The notes beneath the pieces are model-generated. The model saw only the letters and a list, made by a program, of their open reading frames with translations. It was not told the DNA's origin and did not search any database. A stretch of DNA of 35,187 nt, taken from Hyphomicrobium sp. (GTDB lineage Bacteria > Pseudomonadota > Alphaproteobacteria > Rhizobiales > Hyphomicrobiaceae). This document shows, one piece after another, positions 1 to 7,308 of the stretch (position 1 is the first letter of the stretch; each line of letters begins with the position of its first letter). The stretch is taken from contig JALHQM010000011.1 in assembly GCA_022841965.1 (NCBI GenBank), forward strand, positions 14,736-49,922. Reading direction: 5' to 3'. The translations under genes and the position numbers were made by a program.

Positions 1-146
1 GGCGGGTTTTCCAGCCGGCCGGATTGGTGACAGCGGGCGCAGTGCGTTTCAAGAACGGCGCGGGCTTTGCCGGCAACGTCTGTTGCGGCGGATGCGCTTG
101 CCAATTGAGTTGCGGCGGCAAGCGCCGATCCCACGACGCGCAACAT
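1..146 (-). CDS. Secreted c-type cytochrome, N-terminal part (runs off the window)
   Basis: The reading frame starts at ATG 146 on the minus strand and is still open at base 1, so only the first 48 residues are visible. They begin with a signal peptide (MLRVVGSALAAATQLASASA) followed by a mature start and a CARCH haem-attachment motif (CXXCH) near residue 40. This is the usual start of a periplasmic or membrane-anchored mono- or multihaem cytochrome c, presumably an electron carrier. The frame stays open upstream to a GTG near 197, so the start is not certain; the ATG is preferred because the signal peptide begins there. It lies 137 bases downstream of the methyltransferase on the same strand and could belong to the same transcript. 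Family cannot be assigned without the rest of the protein. Confidence 0.7.
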   Translation of the reverse strand, partial: MLRVVGSALAAATQLASASAATDVAGKARAVLETHCARCHQSGRLENP

Positions 147-209
147 CTTGAGAGATGTCAGATGACCACTCTTGTTGACCGCCGCGCGACCCACCCTGAC
201 TCAATCCCC

Positions 210-231
210 TGCCGCCTCATGTTCGGCGGCA
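210..231 (-). terminator. Hairpin after the methyltransferase gene
   Basis: A perfect 7-bp inverted repeat (TGCCGCC / GGCGGCA) with an 8-base loop sits about 50 bases past the stop of the minus-strand methyltransferase. No T-run follows, so it may be a weak terminator or an RNA-stabilising stem rather than a full intrinsic terminator. Confidence 0.3.
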
Positions 232-283
232 CCATAGCCGGGCCAGACCAGCAAACCTATGGCCGGTCCGCCACACGCGAGGT

Positions 284-1249
284 TCAGCGGACGAGGCGAA
301 TGGGTTCTCCTGGCCGGTTGAGGTAGCGGCGGCCAAACGCGCGCCTCGTGCCCTGGGCAACCGATACCAAATCGCCGAGGGTTTGGGCTGCCACCGCATC
401 GCCTGGACGGGACAGATAGAAGTCGGCGTGGAGAAGGCCTTCGCTCTCCTTTCCGGCCGGGTCGATGCCCAACTCCGTGAGACGGCTCGTGACCTCGCGG
501 CATTCGTCTTCAGATTTAAAGCGCCGTTGAATGAACGTGGTGCTTGTCAGTTTTTCCGTCTCGAGGCCCGTGCTCTGGAGTGAGGTTGCGATCTTGCCGT
601 AGTCATACATGCGCAGGACGAATGAGGCCACCCAAGGACGTGGTTCGCCGATCGCCGCCATGACTTTGGCAAAGGTCTTTTCGGTGACATAGCCCACTGC
701 ACCCGTCGAAATGACGAGATCAATGCTGCTTAGATGATCTTTGGCTTCTTGTGGCAACGGATGGTTTTCGAAATCGCCTACAACGCCATTGTGCAGAACT
801 CCGGTGGTGCGCGCAAAATTTATGGCGGGCGCTGATGCGTCTAGGCCGATCATCTCGATTTGGCGGCGTGGCCACGAGCGGAAGTAGCTACGGTCCAGCA
901 TCGCGAGTTGCGCGGGGCCGATGTCGCTTTCGGACATGTTCGCGTAACGCTTTGCAAGTCGATCGAGATCGACGGGAAATTGCAGTAAGGCAGCATTGAT
1001 GCCGTAGCTGCAGCCGATGTCGAGGATACGTAGTGGCCGGCCGCGGAGCTGTTCCAACTTGCTCACGAGGGCGGAGAAGACGGGGCTGGCCAATTCCGGA
1101 ATGATGTAATCGAGGCCATAGAGTTCGCGGAAGTAGGCGCGCGGATCGGGCCGGTCGTAGATCGAGTTGAAATTCGCTTTGACAGCAACGGGCGGTGCGG
1201 CTGTCGCGGTTCTGGAATTGAGTCTCGTGGCCGCTTCTCTATTCGGCAT
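284..1249 (-). CDS. Class I SAM-dependent methyltransferase
   Basis: A 321-residue protein with a Rossmann-type motif I (ILDIGCSYGINAAL, residues 75-88) that binds S-adenosylmethionine. A second acidic motif lies in the segment IEMIGLDASAPAINFA. About 75 N-terminal residues precede the Rossmann core and contain a Pro/Tyr-rich stretch (DRPDPRAYFRELYGLDYIIP) that may hold the substrate. The open frame extends upstream to 1711, but that part is low-complexity antisense-like sequence over the neighbouring gene. The ATG at 1249 has a good ribosome site (GGAAAGGAAACCGC) and begins the conserved-looking part. It overlaps the end of the universal stress protein gene by 11 bases, so the two are probably translationally coupled. 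The substrate is unknown. The methyltransferase call is firm, the function is not. Confidence 0.8.
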   Translation of the reverse strand: MPNREAATRLNSRTATAAPPVAVKANFNSIYDRPDPRAYFRELYGLDYIIPELASPVFSALVSKLEQLRGRPLRILDIGCSYGINAALLQFPVDLDRLAKRYANMSESDIGPAQLAMLDRSYFRSWPRRQIEMIGLDASAPAINFARTTGVLHNGVVGDFENHPLPQEAKDHLSSIDLVISTGAVGYVTEKTFAKVMAAIGEPRPWVASFVLRMYDYGKIATSLQSTGLETEKLTSTTFIQRRFKSEDECREVTSRLTELGIDPAGKESEGLLHADFYLSRPGDAVAAQTLGDLVSVAQGTRRAFGRRYLNRPGEPIRLVR

Positions 1250-1736
1250 GCGGTTTCCTTTCCGGACGTGTTTGGCCCTTGGTTCGGGGCCGATTTCCCG
1301 GTCGCGTCGCCTTGGGCGCGACGACGGTGACGGGGACGCCAGCATCGCTGATGATGCGTTCGGAAATGCGCCCCGTGCAGGCGGCCGAGATGGCGGCCAA
1401 GGCGCGATCAGAGAAGGTGCTGCGGGCTTCGGCAACGAAGATTTGATCGCAGCGCTCTTGGTCAGCAATCCGTGTAATGACGTCGGCCTTGTCGCCCTGT
1501 TCGACGCGGGTCGACGCGCGAATTCCGCGTGCGGCGGCGGAGAAACTGGCGCGGGCCAACATTTCGTGCGCCACGCCCAAAAATTTTTTGCGGCGATGGA
1601 CCTCCCAGGCGGATGGCGCCCGTTCAACGCCCAAGAGGACGAGTTCGCCATCGCCGGCCTCAGCCACGTCCATCGCTTTGTCGAGGGCGACGGCGGCTTC
1701 TGCGGTACCATCTACGACGACAAGGAGGCGGGTCAT
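1239..1736 (-). CDS. Universal stress protein (UspA family)
   Basis: A 165-residue single-domain UspA-fold protein. The first strand is MTRLLVVVDGTAEAAVALDKA, with the usual acidic residue after the hydrophobic strand. The C-terminal half has the family pattern in which a Gly/Ser loop precedes the last strand (ISERIISDAGVPVTVVAP). The final 25 residues form a basic tail (RPGNRPRTKGQTRPERKPHAE) beyond the normal domain end. Usp proteins bind nucleotides or act as stress-response chaperone or regulator proteins, and alphaproteobacterial members are often induced at low oxygen. No strong Shine-Dalgarno precedes its ATG. The stop of a 47-codon frame overlaps the start as ATGA, so translation may depend on coupling. 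Operonic with the methyltransferase downstream. Confidence 0.85.
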   Translation of the reverse strand: MTRLLVVVDGTAEAAVALDKAMDVAEAGDGELVLLGVERAPSAWEVHRRKKFLGVAHEMLARASFSAAARGIRASTRVEQGDKADVITRIADQERCDQIFVAEARSTFSDRALAAISAACTGRISERIISDAGVPVTVVAPKATRPGNRPRTKGQTRPERKPHAE

Positions 1737-1876
1737 TGCGTTTTCGAACTTTTCTGCGTGTTGGGACGGGCGGCGGCAGCGTCTTGTTTGGCGTCTGAAG
1801 GACGTTTCCTCACGTGTTGCAGCCGCCGCCCGAACTCATGATGCCGGTCGCAGATGGACGTGAATTTGGTCGTCAT
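1733..1876 (-). CDS. Possible 47-residue overlapping ORF coupled to the Usp gene
   Basis: A minus-strand frame from ATG 1876 (MTTKFTSICD...) ends in an ATGA overlap with the universal stress protein start. Its first part overlaps the 3' end of the 57-residue gene in another frame. The product would be basic and Ala/Lys/Arg-rich, with no recognisable domain. There is no clear ribosome-binding site. The ATGA junction and the lack of a strong ribosome site for the Usp gene are the only arguments that it is translated. It may simply be a leader that carries ribosomes to the Usp start, or chance. Confidence 0.25.
   Translation of the reverse strand: MTTKFTSICDRHHEFGRRLQHVRKRPSDAKQDAAAARPNTQKSSKTQ
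1810..1839 (-). other. Nine-codon micro-ORF overlapping the 57-residue gene's stop
   Basis: ATG at 1839 overlaps the TGA of the 57-residue gene as ATGA and encodes only MSSGGGCNT before TGA. The Gly-Gly-Gly-Cys peptide is unusual but very short. It could be a translated leader peptide, a coupling device or chance. Confidence 0.2.
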
Positions 1877-2009
1877 TGGCGGTCCACGCCAACTTGTCCG
1901 TGGGTTTGGGTTGCAGAATGATGGTGCGAACCTGTACGAACCCACCTTGTGAATAGACGGCAGGAAGATCGACTGCGATTTCAGTTCCGTCGCTGTCTGT
2001 GTTTGGCAT
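1836..2009 (-). CDS. Unknown 57-residue small protein, first gene of the minus-strand cluster
   Basis: ATG 2009 is preceded by a strong ribosome site (AGGAGTTCCCG), and the frame encodes 57 residues beginning MPNTDSDGTEIAVDLPAVYS and ending HVHLRPAS. It has no signal peptide or membrane segment. It is acidic at the N-terminus and alternates polar and hydrophobic residues later (FVQVRTIILQP, DQIHVHLRP), which suggests a small beta-rich soluble protein. I do not recognise the family. It is the promoter-proximal gene, about 87 bases from a FixJ-like palindrome, and is followed closely by the Usp and methyltransferase genes. It may therefore be a structural, adaptor or substrate protein of that cluster. 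The ribosome site and clean frame make it likely to be real. Confidence 0.6.
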   Translation of the reverse strand: MPNTDSDGTEIAVDLPAVYSQGGFVQVRTIILQPKPTDKLAWTANDDQIHVHLRPAS

Positions 2010-2095
2010 CGGGAACTCCTGTCGAGCTGCATTACTCAGAACTGTCTGCTGGTTTTCCAGGTTTGGACAGGGGGCTGGAATGCCTAGGCGCGGGG

Positions 2096-2105
2096 GCTAC
2101 GTAGC
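2096..2105. promoter_or_regulatory. FixJ-like palindromic operator in a divergent promoter region
   Basis: GCTACGTAGC is a perfect 10-bp palindrome. Its core CTACGTAG fits MTAMGTAG, the consensus I remember for FixJ-type response regulators. It lies almost midway between the divergent starts at 2009 (minus) and 2194 (plus), about 87-89 bases from each. The plus-strand pair encodes a FixJ-like regulator, which makes it the obvious candidate binder. Short palindromes also occur by chance, so this is a prediction. Confidence 0.45.
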
Positions 2106-2193
2106 GGACCTTATCGTGACGGCATGCAACCGGTGTCACAAGCGACAGCCGTAGGCGCGCACTCAGCGCGGGTAGTTAGGAAACTGCGAAAGA

Positions 2194-3771
2194 ATGCTGG
2201 CAACCTCGACGATGCGGCGGGTTCTGATTGGAATAGCGTTTCTTGCCGCCTATGTGGCGCTGGACTACGTGAGCTACGTAAAGCCCTATCGCGACATCGG
2301 CATCACACCGTGGAATCCACCGGTCGGATTGGCTGTTGCGCTGATCTTTCTGGAGGGACGAGCGCTCGCACCCTTCGTTCTGGTCGCCCCGTTTCTTGCC
2401 GATCTGATTGTGCGGGAAACATCGGTTCCACTTGCGATCGACTTCGGCGGATCAATGCTGATTGGCGCCACCTTTGTGGCTGCCGGTCTTGTTCTGCAAC
2501 GGATCACGCATTTCGATCCGCGGTTTCGCGCGGTTCGCGATGTGCTGACGCTCGTGGCGGTTTCTGCCGTGACGGCACTGATGGCAGCAGGAATTCTCGT
2601 TGTCATCTACCTGATGACCGGCCTGCTGATGCGCGATGAGGTGGCGACCGTCGGCTGGCGCTCGGCAGTGGGCGACATGATCGGAATTCTCACTGTTGCG
2701 CCCTTGTTGCTGTTGTGGCGCACGCAGCGGCCGTGGCCATCTGCCGGCCGGTGGATGCCGCTGCAGCTCTTGGCCATTCTGGCAGCACTTCTGATGGTGT
2801 TTGGTTATCAGGAGGCAACCGCGTTCCAACTGTTCTACCTGCTGTTCTTGCCGGTGCTCTGGGTGGCGCTCGGCTATGGACCGGCGGGGGCAGCGGCCGC
2901 TCTCGTGTTGGTTCAGATTGGAATCGTGATCGGCGCTGAAATCCGCTTCGGCCCCGATGCTGGCTTTAGCGCGCTGCAGGTTTTGATGATTGCATTGGCG
3001 ATCACGGGATTGATCGTCGGGGCGATCGTAGCGGAGCGCGAGGATGCGGCGGCGCGGCTTCGCGATCAACAGGCGGCGTTGAACCGGACATTGCGGTTCC
3101 GGTCGGCCGGAGAAATCGCGGCGACCATCGCGCATGAAATCAATCAACCGTTGACGGCGCTGGCGACCTACGGCGGGATCGCAGCGAAAGCGCTGCGCGA
3201 GGGCGACGAGGCGCTGGCGGCGCGGGCGATTGCGAAGGTCGAGAGCGAAAGCCAGCGGGCTGCGAGTGTGCTGACGGGCATCCGGGAATTGCTGCGCAAG
3301 GGTGCTTTAAACAAGTCGGATGTGGATCTGGGCCGGGCGTTTCAACAGATCGGCGAGTTGTTGCGAGCGGATCTTGCCAAACGCGGGGTGACACTCGCGT
3401 TCGAAGTCGTCGAACCGGCGGCGCGCATCAAGGCGGATCTGGTGCAACTGCAGCAAGCCTTGCACAACCTGGTTGTCAATGCAGCCGAGGCGATCGAGAG
3501 TATGGGGCGGCCCGGCCGTGTCGTGGTACGAGCGGTGGCGGCAGCCGATGGTCAGGTCCTGATCGATGTCAGCGATGACGGGCCGGGTTTCCCTCCCGCG
3601 TATGATGTCAGCGATCCGCCGCCGTTTACGTCGACCAAGGCCGATGGTTCAGGCATTGGACTAACCGTCGTGCGTTCGATCGCCGAGGCGCATGGTGGTC
3701 ACCTCAGTATCCGTTCGGCCGCGCGTGGCACCACCGTCAGTCTACAGCTACCCACAGGAGATCCCTCATGA
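2194..3771 (+). CDS. MASE1-domain sensor histidine kinase
   Basis: A 525-residue membrane kinase. Residues 1 to about 290 hold roughly eight hydrophobic segments with the MASE1 pattern (WNPPVGLAVALIFLEG near the start), an integral membrane sensor domain whose ligand is generally unknown. A dimerisation/phosphoacceptor helix follows with His314 (HEINQPLTAL), then a HATPase_c domain with N box (HNLVVNAAEA), G1 (DDGPGFPP) and G2 (GSGIGLTVV) motifs. The H-box type is that of kinases paired with FixJ/StyR-like regulators. The stop overlaps the downstream regulator start by four bases, so the pair is co-translated. ATG 2194 is chosen (TTAGGAA lies 11 bases upstream); ATG 2212 is the alternative and has no ribosome site. 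Confidence 0.88.
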   Translation: MLATSTMRRVLIGIAFLAAYVALDYVSYVKPYRDIGITPWNPPVGLAVALIFLEGRALAPFVLVAPFLADLIVRETSVPLAIDFGGSMLIGATFVAAGLVLQRITHFDPRFRAVRDVLTLVAVSAVTALMAAGILVVIYLMTGLLMRDEVATVGWRSAVGDMIGILTVAPLLLLWRTQRPWPSAGRWMPLQLLAILAALLMVFGYQEATAFQLFYLLFLPVLWVALGYGPAGAAAALVLVQIGIVIGAEIRFGPDAGFSALQVLMIALAITGLIVGAIVAEREDAAARLRDQQAALNRTLRFRSAGEIAATIAHEINQPLTALATYGGIAAKALREGDEALAARAIAKVESESQRAASVLTGIRELLRKGALNKSDVDLGRAFQQIGELLRADLAKRGVTLAFEVVEPAARIKADLVQLQQALHNLVVNAAEAIESMGRPGRVVVRAVAAADGQVLIDVSDDGPGFPPAYDVSDPPPFTSTKADGSGIGLTVVRSIAEAHGGHLSIRSAARGTTVSLQLPTGDPS

Positions 3772-4367
3772 GCGATATCGTTTCGATTATCGACGATGAA
3801 GCGTCAGTGCGCGATGCCGTCGGCATGCTGCTGGAGACGAACGGTTATGAGACGGCTTCATATGCGAGTGTGTCGGAATTTTTGAGCGCTCCGTTCGTCC
3901 CTGGGGCCATTGTGAGCGATGTGCGCATGCCGGAGGCGACGGGGCTGGATTTGTTGCGTCGTTTGCAGTCCAACGAGGATCCGCGCCCGATCATTCTGTT
4001 GACTGGGCATGGCGATATCGAGATGGCGGTGCAGGCGCTGAAGCTCGGCGCGTTCGATTTCATTGAGAAACCGTTTGAGTTGGACCGGCTTCTGGCTGCG
4101 GTGAAATTGGCGATGGAAACGTCGGTGACGTCGATGAAGACGACGCTAGAGTTGCAGGAACTCAAGTCGCGCTATGCGTCGCTGTCGGACCGGCAGCGCG
4201 ACACCATGCATCTCCTGATCCGTGGGATGTCGAATAAGGAAATCGGCCTCGAATTGGGGATCAGCCCGAGAACCGTCGAAATTCACCGCACGTGGGTCAT
4301 GACGCGGATGCAGGCCAAGTCCATGGCAGATTTGGTGCGCATGGGTCTGGGGCTGGGATTGGCCTGA
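3768..4367 (+). CDS. FixJ-family response regulator
   Basis: A 199-residue two-domain regulator. An N-terminal receiver (residues 3-120) has the acidic pair D9-D10, phosphoacceptor D51 (SDVRMP), a conserved Thr (LLTGHGD) and Lys (FIEKPF). A LuxR-type helix-turn-helix follows at about 135-195 (SNKEIGLELGISPRTVEIHR). The recognition region ending ISPRTVEIHR...M..M.A.S..DLVRM closely follows FixJ. It is expected to be phosphorylated by the MASE1 kinase encoded immediately upstream and to activate transcription. The FixJ-like palindrome at 2096 suggests autoregulation and control of the divergent Usp/methyltransferase cluster. A strong terminator follows at 4421. Confidence 0.9.
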   Translation: MSDIVSIIDDEASVRDAVGMLLETNGYETASYASVSEFLSAPFVPGAIVSDVRMPEATGLDLLRRLQSNEDPRPIILLTGHGDIEMAVQALKLGAFDFIEKPFELDRLLAAVKLAMETSVTSMKTTLELQELKSRYASLSDRQRDTMHLLIRGMSNKEIGLELGISPRTVEIHRTWVMTRMQAKSMADLVRMGLGLGLA

Positions 4368-4420
4368 CGCCGGAGAATGCTTGTAGGGAACGGCTGCGGT
4401 GGGCGTTGGTCCCGTTTGTC

Positions 4421-4439
4421 AACCGCTTTGCGGTTTTTT
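4421..4439 (+). terminator. Rho-independent terminator after the two-component operon
   Basis: Perfect 6-bp stem AACCGC-TTT-GCGGTT followed directly by TTTT. The outer bases GTCAA...TTGAC can extend the stem. Confidence 0.8.
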
Positions 4440-4515
4440 GACTGCCGACCCGGGTGTGCTGGCTTAGAGAGTTGGTGAGAGCGGCATAGGGCTCTCCCTT
4501 GGTAGTTGGACAGTC

Positions 4516-6180
4516 ATGCGCACCGGCGGACAAATTCTCGTTGACCAACTGGCTTTGCAGGGCGCTGGAGCGGCGTATCTCGTCCCGGGCGAGAGCTTTT
4601 TGGCGGTGCTTGATGCGCTCTATGATGCGCCCGCGGTGCGTACGGTCGTTTGCCGGCACGAAGGCGCGGCGGCGATGATGGCGGAGGCTGCGGGGCGGCT
4701 GACGGGGCGGCCTGGAATTGCGATCGTGACGCGGGCGCCGGGGGCCACGAACGCGACGTCTGGGGTCTATGTTGCGGCGCAAGGGCAGACGCCGATGATT
4801 CTGTTTGTTGGCTTGCCGCCGCGGGGGCGAGCGCACCTGACGGCGTTTCAGGATTTTGACGTGGTCGCTCTCTTTGGCGGGTTGGCCAAGCACGTCGAGA
4901 TCGCTGCTGCGGCGGAGCGGTTGCCGGAAACCGTCTCGCGCGCTTATCAGATTGCACTCAGCGGCCGGCCGGGACCCGTGGTGATCGGGTTGTCAGAGGA
5001 TGTTCTGTCGGAGACGGCGCACGTGCCCGACGCACCGTGGATCGATGCGGCACGTGCGGAACCATCGCTGGCTGCGATGACAGATATCGCTGCTGCAATT
5101 GAGCGGGCCGAGCAACCGATTGTGATTGTGGGTGGGCCGCGTTGGTCGGCTGCGGCTCAGGATGCCGTGCAAGCCTTTGCGTTGCGTTTCGATTTGCCGG
5201 TGGCGGCAGCCTTCCGGGCACAGGACTACATCGATAACCGGCATCCGTCCTATTGCGGGCACATCGGCATCAACATGGACCCGCGTCTGGCAACGGCGAT
5301 CCGTGCGTCGGACCTCCTGATCATTATCGGCGCGCCTTTGGACGAAGTCGGGACTGGGGGATGGTCGGTGATCGCTTCGCCCGCGCCGACCCAACGCATC
5401 ATCCATGTGCATCCGGCGGGGACCGATCCTCGAGACGGCGTGCGGGTTGCGCTGTCGATTGTGGCCACAGCGGATGGGTTGGCCAAAGGTTTGGAGGCAC
5501 TCGTGCCGCCGGATGAGAAGCGCTGGCGAACGTTCCGGCGCGACCTCAGGGCTGGGTATGAGCGGTCGCTTCGGCCGTTGCCGACGCCGGGGGCGGTGCA
5601 ATTCGCCGAGGTGGTGCGAACGGTGAGCGAGCGTTTGCCGGAAACTGCGATTGTCTGTAGTGGAGCGGGCAACTACAGCCAGTTTGTGCATCGCTACACG
5701 AGTTACCGGTCGTTTCCCTCAAGCTTGGCGCCAGCATCAGGATCGATGGGTTATGGGTTGCCGGCAGCAATTGCCGCGAAGATCGAGCACCCGGACCGGA
5801 CCGTCGTTGCGTTCGCGGGTGATGGCTGCTTTTTGATGACGGCGCAGGAGTTGGCGACGGCGGTGCAGTATGGGCTGCCCATCGTCATCATCGTGGCGGA
5901 CAATGGTATGTATGGCACCATCCGCATGCATCAGGAAAAGACGTTCCCGGGGCGGGTCAGTGGAACCAGTCTCGTCAATCCGGACTTCGCAGAGTTCGCG
6001 AAGAGTTTCGGGGCGTTCGGTGTGGCCGTGCGCGAGACCGCCGATTTTGCCGCGGCGTTCGATGCGGCACTTGCGTGTGGGCGGCCGGCGGTCATTTCAT
6101 TGGCGCTTGATGGCGACGCAATTACGCCCGCAACAACGCTTCAAGCTCTGCGCGCAGATGCCGAGCGCAATCGGACCTAA
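4516..6180 (+). CDS. Thiamine-diphosphate-dependent enzyme (acetolactate-synthase-like)
   Basis: A 554-residue protein with the three domains of the ThDP decarboxylase/acetolactate synthase family. The N-terminal pyrimidine-binding domain has the catalytic Glu49 (CRHEGAAAMMAEAAG). The central domain (about 190-325) is a degenerate FAD/Rossmann-type region. The C-terminal pyrophosphate domain has GDG at 435-437 and Asn463 (ADNGMYG), which bind Mg-ThDP. It has the family fold, but no regulatory small subunit is next to it, so it is probably not the biosynthetic IlvB. A broad-specificity 2-keto acid decarboxylase, carboligase or oxalyl-CoA-like enzyme is possible. Single gene between a terminator upstream and a small peptide gene downstream. 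Confidence 0.85.
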   Translation: MRTGGQILVDQLALQGAGAAYLVPGESFLAVLDALYDAPAVRTVVCRHEGAAAMMAEAAGRLTGRPGIAIVTRAPGATNATSGVYVAAQGQTPMILFVGLPPRGRAHLTAFQDFDVVALFGGLAKHVEIAAAAERLPETVSRAYQIALSGRPGPVVIGLSEDVLSETAHVPDAPWIDAARAEPSLAAMTDIAAAIERAEQPIVIVGGPRWSAAAQDAVQAFALRFDLPVAAAFRAQDYIDNRHPSYCGHIGINMDPRLATAIRASDLLIIIGAPLDEVGTGGWSVIASPAPTQRIIHVHPAGTDPRDGVRVALSIVATADGLAKGLEALVPPDEKRWRTFRRDLRAGYERSLRPLPTPGAVQFAEVVRTVSERLPETAIVCSGAGNYSQFVHRYTSYRSFPSSLAPASGSMGYGLPAAIAAKIEHPDRTVVAFAGDGCFLMTAQELATAVQYGLPIVIIVADNGMYGTIRMHQEKTFPGRVSGTSLVNPDFAEFAKSFGAFGVAVRETADFAAAFDAALACGRPAVISLALDGDAITPATTLQALRADAERNRT

Positions 6181-6347
6181 AGGTTACGTAATCGTTACGC
6201 GGTGTGCCGCGAGGTCTTAAAAAAGCGTGAAAATGCATGATGAGCGATTAGCGATGATCAGCGGCTTTGGTCGACTTTAAGACTTCCTTGGCCTAAACAA
6301 ATCCTCAACGAAATGGACTGACCTCGACCGTCAAAGAGCAAGGCACC

Positions 6348-6524
6348 ATGGATCTTCAGGCCCACACTCTGATCGGAGCTGCTTCCCCGCAATGGGTCAA
6401 GCGATTGGCCTTCTTCTGTTTCGCGCTCGCCTGCGGTCTTCTGTTCGGTTCACTCACTCATGCGCAGAAGGCCGGTACGGCGGCTCTTCCTAGTGCTGCC
6501 ATCCACTCTGCTCCCATCGTCTAA
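6348..6524 (+). CDS. Small membrane or secreted peptide, 58 residues
   Basis: ATG 6348 follows an AAGG ribosome site at a six-base spacing. The product has a polar N-terminus ending in a basic patch (WVKR), then one hydrophobic segment (LAFFCFALACGLLFGSLTHA) and a short Ala/Ser-rich tail ending HSAPIV. This could be a cleaved signal peptide with a roughly 20-residue product, or a single-pass membrane peptide. A clear terminator follows about 35 bases later, giving a monocistronic unit. I do not recognise the family. Confidence 0.5.
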   Translation: MDLQAHTLIGAASPQWVKRLAFFCFALACGLLFGSLTHAQKAGTAALPSAAIHSAPIV

Positions 6525-6559
6525 AGTCCCCAATCCCCCCGCTACCCGGTTCGAAGTTT

Positions 6560-6588
6560 AAGCCTCCGCCCTCGTTGGGCGGGGGCTT
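6560..6588 (+). terminator. Rho-independent terminator after the 58-residue peptide gene
   Basis: 12-bp stem (AAGCCTCCGCCC / GGGCGGGGGCTT, one G-T pair) with a five-base loop, followed by CTACTTTTCT. Confidence 0.7.
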
Positions 6589-6623
6589 CTACTTTTCTAG
6601 GGGCTCGATTTGGCGCGCTCCAC

Positions 6624-7169
6624 TCATGGTCGCGCATGGGAGAACTGGCGCGCGGCCAGAGTGTCGAGCACGCGATTGAAGCGGCGGACAGCGTCGGCAA
6701 TGTCGCCTGTGTGGCGGACGGTGGAGGTGGCCGGTGTGCGCTGGCTGCTGGGGCGCGCGGCATCGACTTCAGAGGTGATTGGGACGACCTCGACATTCGG
6801 CCAGATGGCGCGAAACCGATCGATGGCGGCGGGGGGAACAGCGATCACGACGATGCGGCCGGCATCGAGCGCTTCCAGGGCGCCTGGCGTCAAGCCATGT
6901 TCCGCATCGGCATGTTGCCAACTGACCGCGAAGCCGCGAGCGCGTTCGATATCGCGGAAGACGCGGCGGGGCACACCGATGTGCTCGGTGTCATGGGCCG
7001 ACTGGCGCGTTTGCAGACGGGCTGGAAATTCCAGACGTGGATCGGCGGCGTAGCGGCGGCGCGCTTGAGCGATCAGAAGATCCTTTCCGCGCGCTTCGGC
7101 GCCGGACAAAAGGACGAGAAGCCCGGGATTGAGGCGAACGCAGGGTGGTTGGATTGCGGCATCCGTCAT
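6624..7169 (-). CDS. phnN: PhnN-like ribose 1,5-bisphosphate kinase
   Basis: A 181-residue P-loop kinase. The N-terminal strand LLVLLSGAEARGKDLL carries a Walker A of the form GxxxxGKD, where Asp replaces the usual Ser/Thr; this is characteristic of PhnN. Later segments match the family pattern: FPARLQTRQ (substrate lid), HIGVPRRVF, FAVSWQHADAEHGL and the strand RIVVIAVPPAAI. PhnN phosphorylates ribose 1,5-bisphosphate to PRPP in phosphonate breakdown. No other phn genes are nearby, so it may supply PRPP in another context or act on a related nucleotide. The start has GGAG nine bases upstream. The P-loop residues AEAR differ from the usual PSGA, so activity should not be taken for granted. 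Confidence 0.72.
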   Translation of the reverse strand: MTDAAIQPPCVRLNPGLLVLLSGAEARGKDLLIAQARRRYAADPRLEFPARLQTRQSAHDTEHIGVPRRVFRDIERARGFAVSWQHADAEHGLTPGALEALDAGRIVVIAVPPAAIDRFRAIWPNVEVVPITSEVDAARPSSQRTPATSTVRHTGDIADAVRRFNRVLDTLAARQFSHARP

Positions 7170-7308
7170 GCGCTTCGATCTCCGCGGCGGAATTCAATGG
7201 TGCGCGACTCATTGCGCGCCCAGGGCAACCTAGCGAGCCTGCGTTGAGATGACCGTGTCGAGCGCGGCACAGGGTGGCGATTCGTTTAGCGGTTATCACC
7301 TCAGGCCG

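Noticed and set aside
1026..1033. ATACGTAG inside the methyltransferase gene as a FixJ half-site
   Set aside because: It lies within coding sequence far from any start, so a chance match is more likely.
6184..6191. TTACGTAA palindrome ahead of the 58-residue peptide gene as a second FixJ-like site
   Set aside because: It differs from the FixJ consensus at both ends; eight-base palindromes are expected by chance in a window this size.
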